Positions 51,093 to 62,724 of a stretch of DNA of 64,000 nt are shown one piece after another. The notes beneath the pieces were generated by a model, which saw only the letters and a list, made by a program, of their open reading frames with translations, was not told the DNA's origin and ran no database searches. Origin of the DNA: Thermaerobacter sp. PB12/4term (GTDB lineage: Bacteria > Bacillota > Sulfobacillia > Thermaerobacterales > Thermaerobacteraceae); contig NZ_CP048407.1 in assembly GCF_003403315.2 (NCBI RefSeq), positions 2,604,001 to 2,668,000 on the forward strand. The letters run 5' to 3'. Position 1 is the stretch's first letter, and each line of letters opens with the position of its first letter. Position numbers and translations under genes: made by a program.

Positions 51093-51117
51093 ATTATTTG
51101 GTGGGGTGCCATTATTT
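51091..51117. repeat. Direct repeat CCATTATTT, 18-bp period
   Basis: CCATTATTT occurs at 51091-51099 and 51109-51117, with GTGGGGTG between. In DNA this GC-rich two AT-rich copies on nearly the same helical face are unlikely by chance and suggest an operator or promoter element. Confidence 0.6.
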
Positions 51118-51399
51118 TACATCATGCTCCAGTCCCCCGCCAGCTGCTCCCAGCGGCCGGCACCCGGCGGTTCCGGCCGGATCCAACGGCTCGGGGGCAG
51201 CAAAGAAGGGCGGGCGGCTCTGCCGCCCGCCCCTGGCCGGTGGCCTAGGGTACCCCTTCGGCTTGACCCGTCGCCCCCTGGACCAGACCCTGGGGGCCGG
51301 ACCCCTGCCGGGCCGGGGCACCTGCCGGCACGCCCGTCCCGGCCTGCCGGCCTGCCGCCCTGGCCGCGCTGCCCGCGCTGGAGGCAGCGCCGGTGGCGT

Positions 51400-54216
<2,817 letters not shown>

Positions 54217-54400
54217 GCTCCCTCTCCTTCCACCGGCGCGGCATCTTCGGCCCGCGCGCCGGCACCAGGCTGTCGTCCCCTGGCCGCCCGCCCCCGCCCG
54301 GGCCAGCGGCAGGGCACCCGCGGCACCCGGAGGGAGGAACCGGCCCCTGGCGCCGTCCCAGCAGCGTCCAACCCGGGCGGCTCCCGCCCGGCGGCCCATG

Positions 54401-54815
54401 AAAAAGGCCCCTCGCCCCAAGGGGCGAGAGGCCTTGCTCTCGCGGTACCACCCTTCTTCCGCCCCGCCCGGCAGCGCCGCCATGGCCCAGCCGCCACGGA
54501 CCGGCAACGGGCACCCGCCGGGTGCGGGACGCTCACGGCGCGTTCACGGGCGCCACCCGCCCGGCCTACGCCCCCCTGCCATCCCCCGCCCCCGGGGTCC
54601 GGCCCGGGCCGGGGGTCACACCGGCAGGCGAGTTGGGACCGGGAGCTCCGGGGCGACTTCGGGCCCGCCTTACCGGAAGGCGCCTTCCAGCCGCCGGGCG
54701 CCTCTCTCTGGCCGGGGTTGCGGCCCCTACTCCTCCCCGTCATCGCCCTCTGCCGCTGCCCCGCGGGCCGGCAGCGGGACACGCGCGCCGGCTGCGGGGC
54801 GAGCTGGATTGGGTT
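54401..54815 (-). promoter_or_regulatory. Val-specific T-box leader of valS
   Basis: On the minus strand, stem I has AGTA (54731-54728), AGAGAG near 54708 and GAA-GTC at 54660-54655, giving a Val specifier GTC. The T-box sequence AAGAAGGGTGGTACCGCG lies at 54458-54441. The terminator pairs 54435-54421 with 54418-54404 (15 positions with mismatches) and ends in UUUUU. It has the layout of the leuS leader but without an inserted tRNA. Confidence 0.9.
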
Positions 54816-54821
54816 GACTGT

Positions 54822-54852
54822 AGTGTAAAAGAAGGAAAGGCAGCCCTGTCAA
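54822..54852 (-). promoter_or_regulatory. Probable sigma-A promoter of valS
   Basis: On the minus strand perfect TTGACA (54852-54847), then TACACT (54827-54822) at 19 bases or TTTACA at 17 bases. It lies just upstream of T-box stem I. Confidence 0.55.
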
Positions 54853-55044
54853 GGCCCGCGGCGCGGCAGAACCGGCGGCCGGCGATAAAGCGGGACCCGT
54901 AAAGGCGGGACCCCTTGCGCCGAGTCCGGCAGGCTGCCGCGCAGCCTCCTCCCACCCGCAGGGCCGGCGTGGAAGAACCCTGACCCGGGGGGCGAAGGGG
55001 CCGGCCCCCGGCGAAGGAACCCTCACCCGGGGGACCGGCCGCGG

Positions 55045-55623
55045 CTAGTCGGCGGCTGCGGCCCGCGGGTCCGCCGCGGCAGGGCCGATCCCCGCGCTCC
55101 CGCCCGGCCTGGCGTCCAGGGCCCGGACCATCAGGTACATGTCGGCCAGCCCGTCCGCCTTGCGGCGTCCGGCCGTGAACCGTCCCAGGGAGCGAAACCC
55201 CGCCGCCCGGTAACAGCGCAGGGCGGCCACGTTGCGCACGTCGACCCGCAGGAACAGCTGCTTGAGACCGATCCCGGCGGCATACCGGGCGGCCGCCCGG
55301 ACGGCGTCGCGGCCCAGGCCCCTGCCCCGGTAGCGGGGGTCGCCGATGCGGATGCGCAGCTCGGCTTCCCGCCGCACCCAGTTGATTTCCACCAGCTCCA
55401 CATCGCCGATGACCTGCCCCGACGGCAGGCGCACCGCCAGCACCACGTGCCGCGGGTCGGCCTGCGCCGCCTGCCACCAGGTGCAGGCCCCGGCCAGGCT
55501 GTCGAAGCGCTGCCCGGCGAAGCGGGCGACCGCCGGATCCCGTTCCCAGCGCACCAGCCAGGCGAGATCGGCGGGGGTCAGGGGTGTCAGGACCACCCGC
55601 TGCCCCCGGATTTGTACCGTCAT
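55045..55623 (-). CDS. GNAT family N-acetyltransferase
   Basis: A 192-residue acetyltransferase of the RimJ/RimL type: VVLTPLTPADLAWLVRWERDPAVARF, IGDVELVEINWVRREAELRIRIGDPRYRGRGLGRDAVRAAARYAA, with the acetyl-CoA pyrophosphate-binding RGRGLG, and LFLRVDVRNVAALRCYRAAGFRSLGRF. The substrate is unknown. ATG 55623 is preceded by GAGGGGAA. The C-terminal about 20 residues are low complexity. It stands alone between lonB and valS and could be transcribed with either; no motif links it to them. Confidence 0.88.
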   Translation of the reverse strand: MTVQIRGQRVVLTPLTPADLAWLVRWERDPAVARFAGQRFDSLAGACTWWQAAQADPRHVVLAVRLPSGQVIGDVELVEINWVRREAELRIRIGDPRYRGRGLGRDAVRAAARYAAGIGLKQLFLRVDVRNVAALRCYRAAGFRSLGRFTAGRRKADGLADMYLMVRALDARPGGSAGIGPAAADPRAAAAD

Positions 55624-55769
55624 CGTCCCGGTTCCCCTCGTCCCCAACTGGCGTGGCGGCCGGGGCATCCCAGCCACCGCGGGTCACAGCCCAGGGGGTT
55701 CGGGGAACGGGGGGCGTTTTCCTACCTCGCCGGGACAAGCACTTTCCGGCAGGCCCGTCAGTCCTGGGC

Positions 55770-55799
55770 ACCGGGTGCCCGGCGGGCCCGGCACCCGGT
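55770..55799 (-). terminator. Possible lonB terminator hairpin
   Basis: ACCGGGTGCC (55770-55779) pairs with GGCACCCGGT (55790-55799), a 10-bp stem 19 bases past the lonB stop. No U-tract follows. Confidence 0.4.
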
Positions 55800-55817
55800 C
55801 CTGGGGGCCGGGGTGCG

Positions 55818-57509
55818 CTAGGCGTTGGGCTGCGGGGCGGCCGTCAGCACCTCGGCGCCCACTTCCTGACCGGCCCGCGGCGCGGCCGGTTCTTCCCGCA
55901 CCAGGGCGGCCCGGAGCACCTCCTCCACGGTGTTCACCGGCACCACCTCCAGGCCGCAGCGGCCCAGCGACTCCTGCCAGTTCTCCCGGGGCAGGACGAC
56001 CCGGCGGGCGCCGGCCTGGCGCGCCGCCGCCACCTTCGCCTGGATGCCGCCCACCGCCCGGACCAGGCCCCGGGCGCTTACCTCGCCGGTGATGGCCACC
56101 TGGTTGTCCACCGGGATGCCTGTCAGGGCCGAGTAGATGGCCGCCGCCAGGCACGCCCCGGCGGAGGGGCCGTCCAGGGGAATGCCCCCCGGGAAGTTGA
56201 TGTGCAGGTCGTAGTCGGCGGGATGAACCGGCAACAGCCGCCGCAGGGCGGTGAGGACGTTCTCCACCGAGCCGCGGGCGGTGCTCTTGCGCCGCTTCAC
56301 AGGGCGACCGCCGCCGCCGAATTCCTCCTCGTCGATGACCCCCGTCAGGGTGATGCGCCCCTGCCCTGCAACGGCAGCCCGGGAAGCGACCACCTCGATC
56401 TCGATCAACGTGCCCAGGTTGGGCCCGTACACGGCCAGGCCGTGGGCCACACCCACCTGGGGCCGGTCCGCCACCCGGCGCTCGGGGCGGGGCGTGTACT
56501 GCCCGGTGTTGACCACCCACTCCACGTCGGCGGTGGTTACCCGCTGGCGCCCCTCGGTCTCCGCCAGCCCCGCGGCGATCTGGACGATGTTGACGGCTTC
56601 CCGGCCGTTGCGGGCGTACCGCTCGATGACCCGCACCGCCCCTTCGTCCATGGGCAGGTCCAGGCGGGCCGCCGCCCGGCGGGCGATGAGGCCGACCTCT
56701 TCCGGCGTCAGGGGGCGGAAGAAGATCTCCACGCACCGCGAGCGGATGGCGGGCGGGATCTCGTCCGGCATCCGGGTGGTGGCGCCCACCAGGCGGAAGT
56801 CGGCCGGCAGCCCGTTCTCGAACACGTCCCTGATGTGGGCCGGCAGGTTGGGATCGTCGGGATTGTAGTAAGCGCTCTCCAGCAGCACCTTGCGGTCTTC
56901 CAGGACCTTGAGCAGCTTGTTCATCTGCACCGGGTGCAGCTCGCCGATCTCGTCGATGAACAGGATGCCCCCGTGGGCGCGGGTCACCGCGCCCGGCTTG
57001 GGCTGGGGGATGCCGGCCACCCCCAGCGGGCCGGCCCCCTGGTAGATGGGGTCGTGGACCGACCCGATGAGGGGGTCTGCAATGCCCCGCTCGTCGAAGC
57101 GAGCGGTGGTGGCGTCGATCTCCACGAAGGCCGCGTCGGGCCGGAAGGGCGAGCGCGGGTTGCGCTTGGCTTCCTCCAGCACCAGCCGGGCCGCCGCCGT
57201 CTTGCCGACGCCCGGCGGGCCGTAGATCAGCACGTGCTGCGGGTTCGGGCCGCAAAGGGCGGCCCTCAGGGCACGCAACCCCTCTTCCTGGCCGACGATG
57301 TCTTCAAAGCGCTGGGGCCGGGTTCGCTCCGCGAGGGGCTCGGTCAGGGCGATGGCCCGCAGCTGGGCCAGGCGGTCCTGCTCCTTGCGAGATTCCTTGC
57401 GCACGGCCACCTTGCTGCCTTGCTGGGCCTTCAGCAGGTTCCAGAAGTAGAGGCCGATCACCACGGCAAAGAAGAACTGAACGAAGGTGATGATGCTCCC
57501 GTAGTCCAT
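55818..57509 (-). CDS. lonB: ATP-dependent protease LonB (sporulation type)
   Basis: A 563-residue Lon with an N-terminal membrane helix (TFVQFFFAVVIGLYFWNLL) instead of the long substrate domain. The AAA+ part has Walker A GPPGVGKT, Walker B GILFIDEIGELHPVQMNKLLKVLE, and the arginine-finger region PAIRSRCVEIFFRPL. The proteolytic domain has DGPSAGACLAAAIYSALTG (catalytic Ser) and VGGIQAKVAAARQAG (catalytic Lys). In Bacillus lonB is transcribed in the forespore by sigma-F. ATG 57509 follows GAGGGGAG. It is downstream of clpX; the lonA and engB genes that usually follow are missing. Confidence 0.94.
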   Translation of the reverse strand: MDYGSIITFVQFFFAVVIGLYFWNLLKAQQGSKVAVRKESRKEQDRLAQLRAIALTEPLAERTRPQRFEDIVGQEEGLRALRAALCGPNPQHVLIYGPPGVGKTAAARLVLEEAKRNPRSPFRPDAAFVEIDATTARFDERGIADPLIGSVHDPIYQGAGPLGVAGIPQPKPGAVTRAHGGILFIDEIGELHPVQMNKLLKVLEDRKVLLESAYYNPDDPNLPAHIRDVFENGLPADFRLVGATTRMPDEIPPAIRSRCVEIFFRPLTPEEVGLIARRAAARLDLPMDEGAVRVIERYARNGREAVNIVQIAAGLAETEGRQRVTTADVEWVVNTGQYTPRPERRVADRPQVGVAHGLAVYGPNLGTLIEIEVVASRAAVAGQGRITLTGVIDEEEFGGGGRPVKRRKSTARGSVENVLTALRRLLPVHPADYDLHINFPGGIPLDGPSAGACLAAAIYSALTGIPVDNQVAITGEVSARGLVRAVGGIQAKVAAARQAGARRVVLPRENWQESLGRCGLEVVPVNTVEEVLRAALVREEPAAPRAGQEVGAEVLTAAPQPNA

Positions 57510-57991
57510 GGCCGGCGGGCTCCCCTCACGCTTGGTGGGCGGAACGGCGGCGCAGGTGGAGGGCGCCGGCGTTCCGGGAATCGGTCCTAGTATCTGCCCG
57601 GGCGCCCGCCTTCACCCCGAGACCGGTGGGCAATGGCCGGTAGCAGCACCAAGGCACCTGGTGCGACCCCGGGCAGGGGCCGGCAGGCGGGGGGCACGGC
57701 GGGTGGCAGGGCGGGGTGACAAGTCGGGACCGCTGGTCAGGCAACGGACCCGCGGGAGGTGCCGGCTGAAGATAAAGCGCGAGGATAAAGCCGCTGGTAA
57801 AAGGCGACTGCCGGCGCGGAGGTGGCGGGGCATGATGCCCCTCCTAGGGCATGGTGCCCCTTCTTCCCACCGCCGTACCGGCAGTCCGGCCGGAGGACTT
57901 CAGGCCCGCCGCCCCTGGCGAGGCGGCCCTGACCGGCCCGCCCTACGGGCCGGCCCTCTTTGCGGTCGCCCGGCTCTGGCCGTCCGGCGCC
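57510..57991. other. 482-base gap between clpX and lonB
   Basis: No gene recognised. A GC hairpin (CCGGCCCG, 57933-57940, with 57946-57953) sits about 40 bases past the clpX stop and may terminate the clpP-clpX message. An AT-richer patch at 57770-57810 contains GATAAAGC twice, 14 bp apart, and may hold the lonB promoter, but no sigma-A, sigma-F or sigma-G hexamers were convincing. Confidence 0.5.
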
Positions 57992-59251
57992 TCAGGCCGA
58001 TTCTTCCTGCTTCTTGACGCGCTCGCGGGTGACCATGATGGGTTCCCGCCGCTGGCGCACCGTCTCCTCGGTGATGACCACCCGGGCCACATCGTCGCGG
58101 CCGGGCAGCTCGTACATGAGATCCAGCATCAGCTCCTCCACGATGGCCCGCAGGCCACGGGCGCCGGTGTTCCGCTTCAGCGCCTCCTGGGCGATGGCCC
58201 GCAGCGCTTCGGGCTCGAACTCCAGCTCCACGTTGTCCAGCGCCAGGAGCTTCTGGTACTGCTTGACCAGCGCGTTCTTCGGCTCTGTCAGGATCCGCAC
58301 CAGGGCGTCCTCATCGAGGGCGTCCAGGGTGGCGATGACGGGCAGGCGCCCGACGAACTCGGGGATGAGCCCGAACTTCAACAGGTCTTCGGGCATGATG
58401 TGGCGCAGGATGTCACCCACGTTGGTCTCCTGCTTGCTGCGCACCTCGGCACCAAACCCCATGACCCGGCGCCCGATGCGGCTGGCGATGATCTTGTCCA
58501 GGCCCTCGAAGGCGCCGCCGCAGATGAAGAGGATGTTGGTGGTGTCGATCTGGATGAACTCCTGGTGGGGGTGCTTGCGCCCGCCCTGGGGCGGTACGCT
58601 GGCCACCGTTCCCTCCAGGATCTTGAGCAGGGCCTGCTGGACGCCTTCGCCCGACACGTCACGGGTGATGGACGGGTTTTCCGCCTTGCGGGCGATCTTG
58701 TCAATCTCGTCGATGTACACGATCCCGCGTTCCGCCCGCTCGATGTCGTAATCGGCGGCCTGGATGAGCTTCAGCAGGATGTTCTCCACGTCCTCGCCCA
58801 CGTAACCCGCCTCGGTGAGGGAGGTGGCGTCGGCGATGGCGAAGGGCACGTTCAGCAGCTTGGCCAGGGTCTGCGCCAGCAGGGTCTTGCCCGAGCCCGT
58901 GGGGCCGATCATCAGGATGTTGCTCTTCTGGAGCTCCACGTCGTCGATGCGGCCGCCCAGGTGGATCCGCTTGTAGTGGTTGTACACCGCCACGGAGAGG
59001 ATCTTCTTGGCCCGCTCCTGGCCGATGACATACTGGTCCAGGAAGGCCTTGATCTCCGCCGGCTTGGGCAGGTCCTTGAGCTCGACGTCGGCCTCCTCGC
59101 TGAGCTCCTCTTCGATGATGTCATTGCAGAGCTCGATGCACTCGTCGCAAATGTACACTCCCGGCCCCGCCACCAGGCGCTTCACCTGGTCCTGGTACTT
59201 GCCGCAGAACGAGCACTTCAGCTGGCCCTTCTCGTCGGTGAATTTGAACAT
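57992..59251 (-). CDS. clpX: ATP-dependent Clp protease ATP-binding subunit ClpX
   Basis: A 419-residue AAA+ unfoldase. The N-terminal C4 zinc-binding domain is [27 protein letters not shown]. Walker A is [18 protein letters not shown], Walker [12 protein letters not shown], the pore loop GYVGEDV, the IGF-like ClpP-docking loop [16 protein letters not shown], and [16 protein letters not shown] is the sensor-2 region. It feeds substrates to ClpP. ATG 59251 is 24 bases after the clpP stop, so the two are one operon. Confidence 0.98.
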   Translation of the reverse strand: MFKFTDEKGQLKCSFCGKYQDQVKRLVAGPGVYICDECIELCNDIIEEELSEEADVELKDLPKPAEIKAFLDQYVIGQERAKKILSVAVYNHYKRIHLGGRIDDVELQKSNILMIGPTGSGKTLLAQTLAKLLNVPFAIADATSLTEAGYVGEDVENILLKLIQAADYDIERAERGIVYIDEIDKIARKAENPSITRDVSGEGVQQALLKILEGTVASVPPQGGRKHPHQEFIQIDTTNILFICGGAFEGLDKIIASRIGRRVMGFGAEVRSKQETNVGDILRHIMPEDLLKFGLIPEFVGRLPVIATLDALDEDALVRILTEPKNALVKQYQKLLALDNVELEFEPEALRAIAQEALKRNTGARGLRAIVEELMLDLMYELPGRDDVARVVITEETVRQRREPIMVTRERVKKQEESA

Positions 59252-59275
59252 GACGACCCCTCTCTCGCCGGGTGG

Positions 59276-59875
59276 CTACCCGTCCGACCGCTTGGACCGA
59301 GGCTCGAGGACGTGGTCGATGAGACCGTACTCCTTGGCCTCCTCCGCGGTCATGAAGAAGTCCCGCTCGGTGTCCCGCTCGATGCGCTCCAGGGGCTGGC
59401 CGGTGTGCTTGGCCAGGATCTCGTTGGCCACCTGGCGCAGCTTGAGCAGTTGATCGGCGTAGATCTTGACGTCCGACGCCGTGCCGCCGACCTGGGAGTG
59501 GGGCTGGTGGATCATGATGCGGGAGTGGGGCAGGGCGTAGCGCTTGCCCTTGGTCCCGCCGGCCAGCAGGATCGCCCCCATGCTGGCCGCCAGGCCCACG
59601 CAGTAGGTGGCGACGTCGGGCTTGATGTGCTGCATCGTGTCGTAGATGGCCAACCCCGAGTCGACGCTCCCGCCGGGGCTGTTGATGTAGATCGAGATGT
59701 CCCGGTCGGGATCGTCGGTCTGGAGAAACAGCAGCTGGGCGATCACCGAGTTGGCCACCACGTCATCGATGGGGGTGCCGATGAAGACGATGCGGTCCTT
59801 CAGCAGCCGCGAGTAGATGTCGTAGGCCCGCTCGCCCCGGTTGGTCTGCTCGATGACGTACGGAACCAGGTTCAT
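59276..59875 (-). CDS. clpP: ATP-dependent Clp protease proteolytic subunit
   Basis: A 199-residue serine protease. The catalytic triad is S98 in [16 protein letters not shown]123 in [10 protein letters not shown] and D172 in [10 protein letters not shown]. The N-terminus [25 protein letters not shown] is typical. It forms double heptamers with ClpX and ClpC. ATG 59875 follows a GAGGTGGG site; the longer frame is unconserved. The next gene upstream is tig and clpX is downstream. A -10 motif TATAAT lies at 60006-60001. Confidence 0.98.
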   Translation of the reverse strand: MNLVPYVIEQTNRGERAYDIYSRLLKDRIVFIGTPIDDVVANSVIAQLLFLQTDDPDRDISIYINSPGGSVDSGLAIYDTMQHIKPDVATYCVGLAASMGAILLAGGTKGKRYALPHSRIMIHQPHSQVGGTASDVKIYADQLLKLRQVANEILAKHTGQPLERIERDTERDFFMTAEEAKEYGLIDHVLEPRSKRSDG

Positions 59876-60000
59876 TCCAGCCCACCTCGCCCTCGCCCAC
59901 CGAAGCCGGCGGCGCACCCGCAGGGGGCCGGCCGGTCTCCGGCCCGGCCGGACCCCCCAGGGGGACGAACCGGCCGCCCGGAGGCGCGGCTTCGGTGTCT

Positions 60001-60006
60001 ATTATA
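60001..60006 (-). promoter_or_regulatory. Possible -10 element for clpP-clpX
   Basis: Minus-strand TATAAT at 60006-60001 in an AT-rich patch (CCAATATAATAG). No good -35 is present at 16-19 bases, so this is tentative. Confidence 0.4.
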
Positions 60007-60119
60007 TTGGCCCGATTCTCCGGCCGCCTGCACCTGCCAGGGAATCCGAACCGGCCCGGGACCTTCCGGCGGTACGCCCGGTCCCCGCGGCCGGCTTTCC
60101 GTCACACCCTTGCAGTTTG

Positions 60120-61601
60120 TCATTCCGTGGTCCCGGTTGATGCGCCGGCCGCCTCCGGCGTGTCCGGCGTCCGGGCACCTTCTGCGACCGGCCCTTCTTG
60201 GCCCTGCCGCCCGGGACCGGCGGGGGCCCCCGTCACCGCAGCTTCGGTGGCAGCTGCTTCCACGGGTTGACCTTCAGCGGCCTCGCCGCCGGTGGCCGCC
60301 GCCCCGGCCGCCTGGCCCGTGGCCTGTTCCACCAGCCAGTCGATGGTCTTGCGCCGCCGGATGTTCTCCGCCACGTCCAGGACCAGGCCGCTACGGGCGA
60401 ATTGCTGGCGCACCCGCTGATAGGGCTGGCCCATGGCCGCAGCCAGGCTGCGCAGTTCCGCCTGAATCTCGGCGTCGGTGGCCTCGATCCCCTCCGCTTT
60501 GGCCACGGCATCCAGCACCAGATCGGTGCGGACGTCTTCCACCGCCTGCGGCCGCAGGGATTCGGCCAGTTGCTCGCGGGTCTGGTTGGTCGCCTGCAGG
60601 TACGACTCCAGGCTGTCGCCCTGGCGGCGCAGCCGGTTCTCCAGGCTGTTGATGCGGTCCTCCACCTGGCGGCGCACCAGCGTTTCCGGCACCTCCAGGC
60701 GAGCCCCTTCCACCACCTTCTGCACCACTTGCCGGCGCAGGTCCGCCCGGGCTTGCTCCTGGGCAATTCGGGTCAGTTCTTTCTCGACCTGGGCGCGCAA
60801 CTCCTGCAGGCTGGAAAGTCCCGCCACGTCCTGGGCGAACTCGTCGTCCAGCGGCGGCAGCACCTTGCGCTTGAGCTCCTTCAGGCGAATGTGGAAGGTG
60901 GCCGTCTTGCCGCGCAGGGACTCCTCCGGGTGGTCGGCGGGGAAGGTCACCGGGACGTCCTTCTCCTCGCCCGGCCGCATGCCCAGGATCTGCTCCTCCA
61001 CGCCGTCCAGCAGGCGGCCGGCGCCCAGCTCGACGGTGTAATCCTCGGCCTGGCCGTTGGGGATGGGCTGGCCGTCCAGGGTTCCTTCCAGGTCCAGGAC
61101 CGCCACCATGCCCTTCTCGGCAACCGCATCCTCGCCGGCGGGTTCCAGGGTCGCCCGCAACTCGCGCCAGCGCTCCAGTTCCTGCTGGACATCCTCCTCG
61201 GTGACGGTGGCCACCGGCACTTCGACCCGCAGGGAGCGGTAGTCGCCCAGGTCGACCTCGGGCTTCACCTCCACCTCGGCGGTGAAGCGCAGTCCCTGCT
61301 CTTCACTGAAGGTTTCAATGTTGAGCTGGGGCCGGTCGATGGGTTCGATGCCCGTTTCCGCCACGGCCTGGCTGTAGGCCTCGGGCAGGAGGTGATCCAG
61401 GGCTTCCTCGTAGAGGGCCGCCTTGCCCAGATGCCGCTCCACCAGGAACCGCGGCGCGCGACCCTTGCGAAAACCCGGGATCTGGACCCGCTGGACCAGA
61501 TGGCGGTAGGCGTGGTCCAGGGCCCGGGCCACCGTCTCCGGTTCGACCTCAACGGTGAGGGTCGCCCGGCGATTTTCGATCTTTTCCACGGTCGCCTTCA
61601 A
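60120..61601 (-). CDS. tig: Trigger factor (ribosome-associated peptidyl-prolyl isomerase)
   Basis: A 493-residue chaperone, longer than the usual 430. The ribosome-binding motif GFRKGRAP (IPGFRKGRAPRFLVE) is in the N-terminal domain. The FKBP-type domain is VAVLDLEGTLDGQPIPNGQAEDYTVELGAGRLLDGVEEQILGMRPGEEKDVPVTFP. A long helical C-terminal domain and a Gly/Ala/Pro-rich tail of about 70 residues follow. The frame opens at 61670, but GGAGGAT before TTG 61601 gives MKATVEKIENRRATL, the right N-terminus. It stands before clpP. Confidence 0.96.
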   Translation of the reverse strand: MKATVEKIENRRATLTVEVEPETVARALDHAYRHLVQRVQIPGFRKGRAPRFLVERHLGKAALYEEALDHLLPEAYSQAVAETGIEPIDRPQLNIETFSEEQGLRFTAEVEVKPEVDLGDYRSLRVEVPVATVTEEDVQQELERWRELRATLEPAGEDAVAEKGMVAVLDLEGTLDGQPIPNGQAEDYTVELGAGRLLDGVEEQILGMRPGEEKDVPVTFPADHPEESLRGKTATFHIRLKELKRKVLPPLDDEFAQDVAGLSSLQELRAQVEKELTRIAQEQARADLRRQVVQKVVEGARLEVPETLVRRQVEDRINSLENRLRRQGDSLESYLQATNQTREQLAESLRPQAVEDVRTDLVLDAVAKAEGIEATDAEIQAELRSLAAAMGQPYQRVRQQFARSGLVLDVAENIRRRKTIDWLVEQATGQAAGAAATGGEAAEGQPVEAAATEAAVTGAPAGPGRQGQEGPVAEGARTPDTPEAAGASTGTTE

Positions 61602-61710
61602 ATCAGCCCATCCTCCCCGGCTCGCCCCGGCGCAAGCAAAAGGAGCAAGCCTTCGCCGTACTGCACGCATGCTGCACGCCAGAGCAGGATCCGATCCGCA
61701 GGACCCGAAA

Positions 61711-61740
61711 AGTTTAGCATACCAGGCAACGACCGGCCAA
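61711..61740 (-). promoter_or_regulatory. Probable sigma-A promoter of tig
   Basis: On the minus strand TTGGCC (61740-61735), 18-base spacer, TAAACT (61716-61711). Confidence 0.5.
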
Positions 61741-61940
61741 GGGATGGCACCGGCGCCTGCCCTGTACGTGACCGGTGCCCGCTACGTGCGACCGCTTCCC
61801 TTCGCCTGCGTCACCGGTGCCCGCCACCTGCATGTCAACGTACCCGGACCGCTGGCGGGACGGCAGGGATCGGGCCAGTTCCTGGGAACGGGTTCTTGCG
61901 GTGAACGCCTTCTCGTGAGAGCCTTCTGGCTTCATGCGCA

Positions 61941-61990
61941 GGTGGCGCCCTTCGGCACCGGGATACGACCCGGCACCCGAGGGCGCCACC
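61941..61990 (-). terminator. Hairpin after tRNA-Gly
   Basis: GGTGGCGCCC (61941-61950) pairs exactly with GGGCGCCACC (61981-61990), with further pairing inside. It begins 5 bases past the tRNA 3' end and is the probable end of the tRNA transcript. Confidence 0.6.
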
Positions 61991-61994
61991 GTGG

Positions 61995-62066
61995 AGCGGG
62001 AGACGGGATTCGAACCCGCGGCCTTCTGCATGGCAAGCAGACGCTCTACCCCTGAGCTACTCCCGC
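61995..62066 (-). tRNA. tRNA-Gly (anticodon GCC)
   Basis: Minus-strand cloverleaf: acceptor GCGGGAG with CTCCCGC, D arm GCTC/GAGC, anticodon stem TCTGC/GCAGA with loop TTGCCAT and anticodon GCC, T arm CGCGG-GTTCGAAT-CCCG region. CCA is not encoded. Confidence 0.96.
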
Positions 62067-62152
62067 GCGCTAGCTCGAATCACCCAAGCCTGCTTCGCGA
62101 AGCGCTTGGGCCGACCTGGTGTGGACGGCTTTGGGCCGCCCGACAGCACCTG

Positions 62153-62181
62153 ACTATAACACGAAACCTGTGACGGCGCAA
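62153..62181 (-). promoter_or_regulatory. Probable sigma-A promoter of tRNA-Gly
   Basis: On the minus strand TTGCGC (62181-62176), 17-base spacer, TATAGT (62158-62153), 5 of 6 in the -10. It lies about 90 bases upstream of the tRNA. A stable hairpin (CCCAAGC/GCTTGGG with an inner GCTTC/GAAGC) at about 62084-62113 lies in the leader. Confidence 0.75.
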
Positions 62182-62353
62182 CCCGCACCCACCGCCAGCC
62201 GCACCCCACCCCGCCCCCGCCGGGCTGCCCGGGGCAGGCGCAGCGTCCTGAGCCCGGCTTAGCCCCTGCATCTTCACGCCGGCTCAGCAGCCGGCGGCAG
62301 GTTGCGGGGCGGCCGGCCGGACCTGCTGGCCGCGGCCGGGATGGCCGTCCCTG

Positions 62354-62435
62354 TGCGGGCGGGGAGACTCGAACTCCCACGGGACGAACCCACCAGATCC
62401 TAAGTCTGGCGCGTCTGCCGTTCCGCCACGCCCGC
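62354..62435 (-). tRNA. tRNA-Leu (anticodon TAG)
   Basis: A class II cloverleaf on the minus strand. Acceptor GCGGGCG pairs with CGCCCGC, the anticodon stem CCAGA/TCTGG holds loop CTTAGGA with anticodon TAG, a long variable arm (TGGGTTCGTCCCG) follows, and the T arm has GTTCGAGTC. CCA is not encoded. Confidence 0.96.
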
Positions 62436-62468
62436 CTGCCAGCGGGATCCGGGGTCGCAGCACCGCTC

Positions 62469-62498
62469 ATTTTAGCATCCCGCTCCAGCGAGTGTCCA
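62469..62498 (-). promoter_or_regulatory. Probable sigma-A promoter of tRNA-Leu
   Basis: On the minus strand TGGACA (62498-62493), 18-base spacer, TAAAAT (62474-62469), with an extended TGC before the -10. Confidence 0.75.
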
Positions 62499-62724
62499 CG
62501 CCGCACCCGGGCCGTGGGCCGCGCTTGCGCCTGGCAACCGGGCGGCGGCCGGGAGGGTTCCCACAGCCCGTGGCAAAGTGGCAAAGTGTTGGATTGCAGG
62601 ACCGCTCCCCGGCCGCGCGCCGCGGGCCGCAGCTGCGCGGGCCCGGGGCGGAGCCCGGCAGACGGCACCGCACGAACCTGACCTCGACCACAAGCACCCT
62701 CATGGCAAAGGAGTGGACGGTAGA

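Larger units (their letters stand above)
51007..51399. other. Intergenic region between valS and the DUF4321 gene
   Basis: 393 bases with no gene. The right half near valS is GC-rich. The centre, about 51060-51125, is AT-rich for this genome and holds a CRP/FNR-like palindrome and an 18-bp-period direct repeat. It presumably contains the promoter for DUF4321-maf-radC-mreB, but no consensus hexamers could be fixed. Confidence 0.6.
61602..61994. other. tig leader and tRNA-Gly trailer region
   Basis: No gene in these 393 bases. It holds a probable tig promoter (61711-61740), a long hairpin just after the tRNA-Gly (61941-61990), and an imperfect direct repeat, ACCGGTGCCCGCTACGTG at 61771-61788 with ACCGGTGCCCGCCACCTG at 61813-61830. 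The 5' untranslated region of tig would be about 100 bases. Confidence 0.7.

Noticed and set aside
61833-61838. A TTGACA on the minus strand as a tig promoter
   Set aside because: No -10 occurs 16-19 bases downstream; the pair TTGGCC/TAAACT at 61711-61740 fits better.
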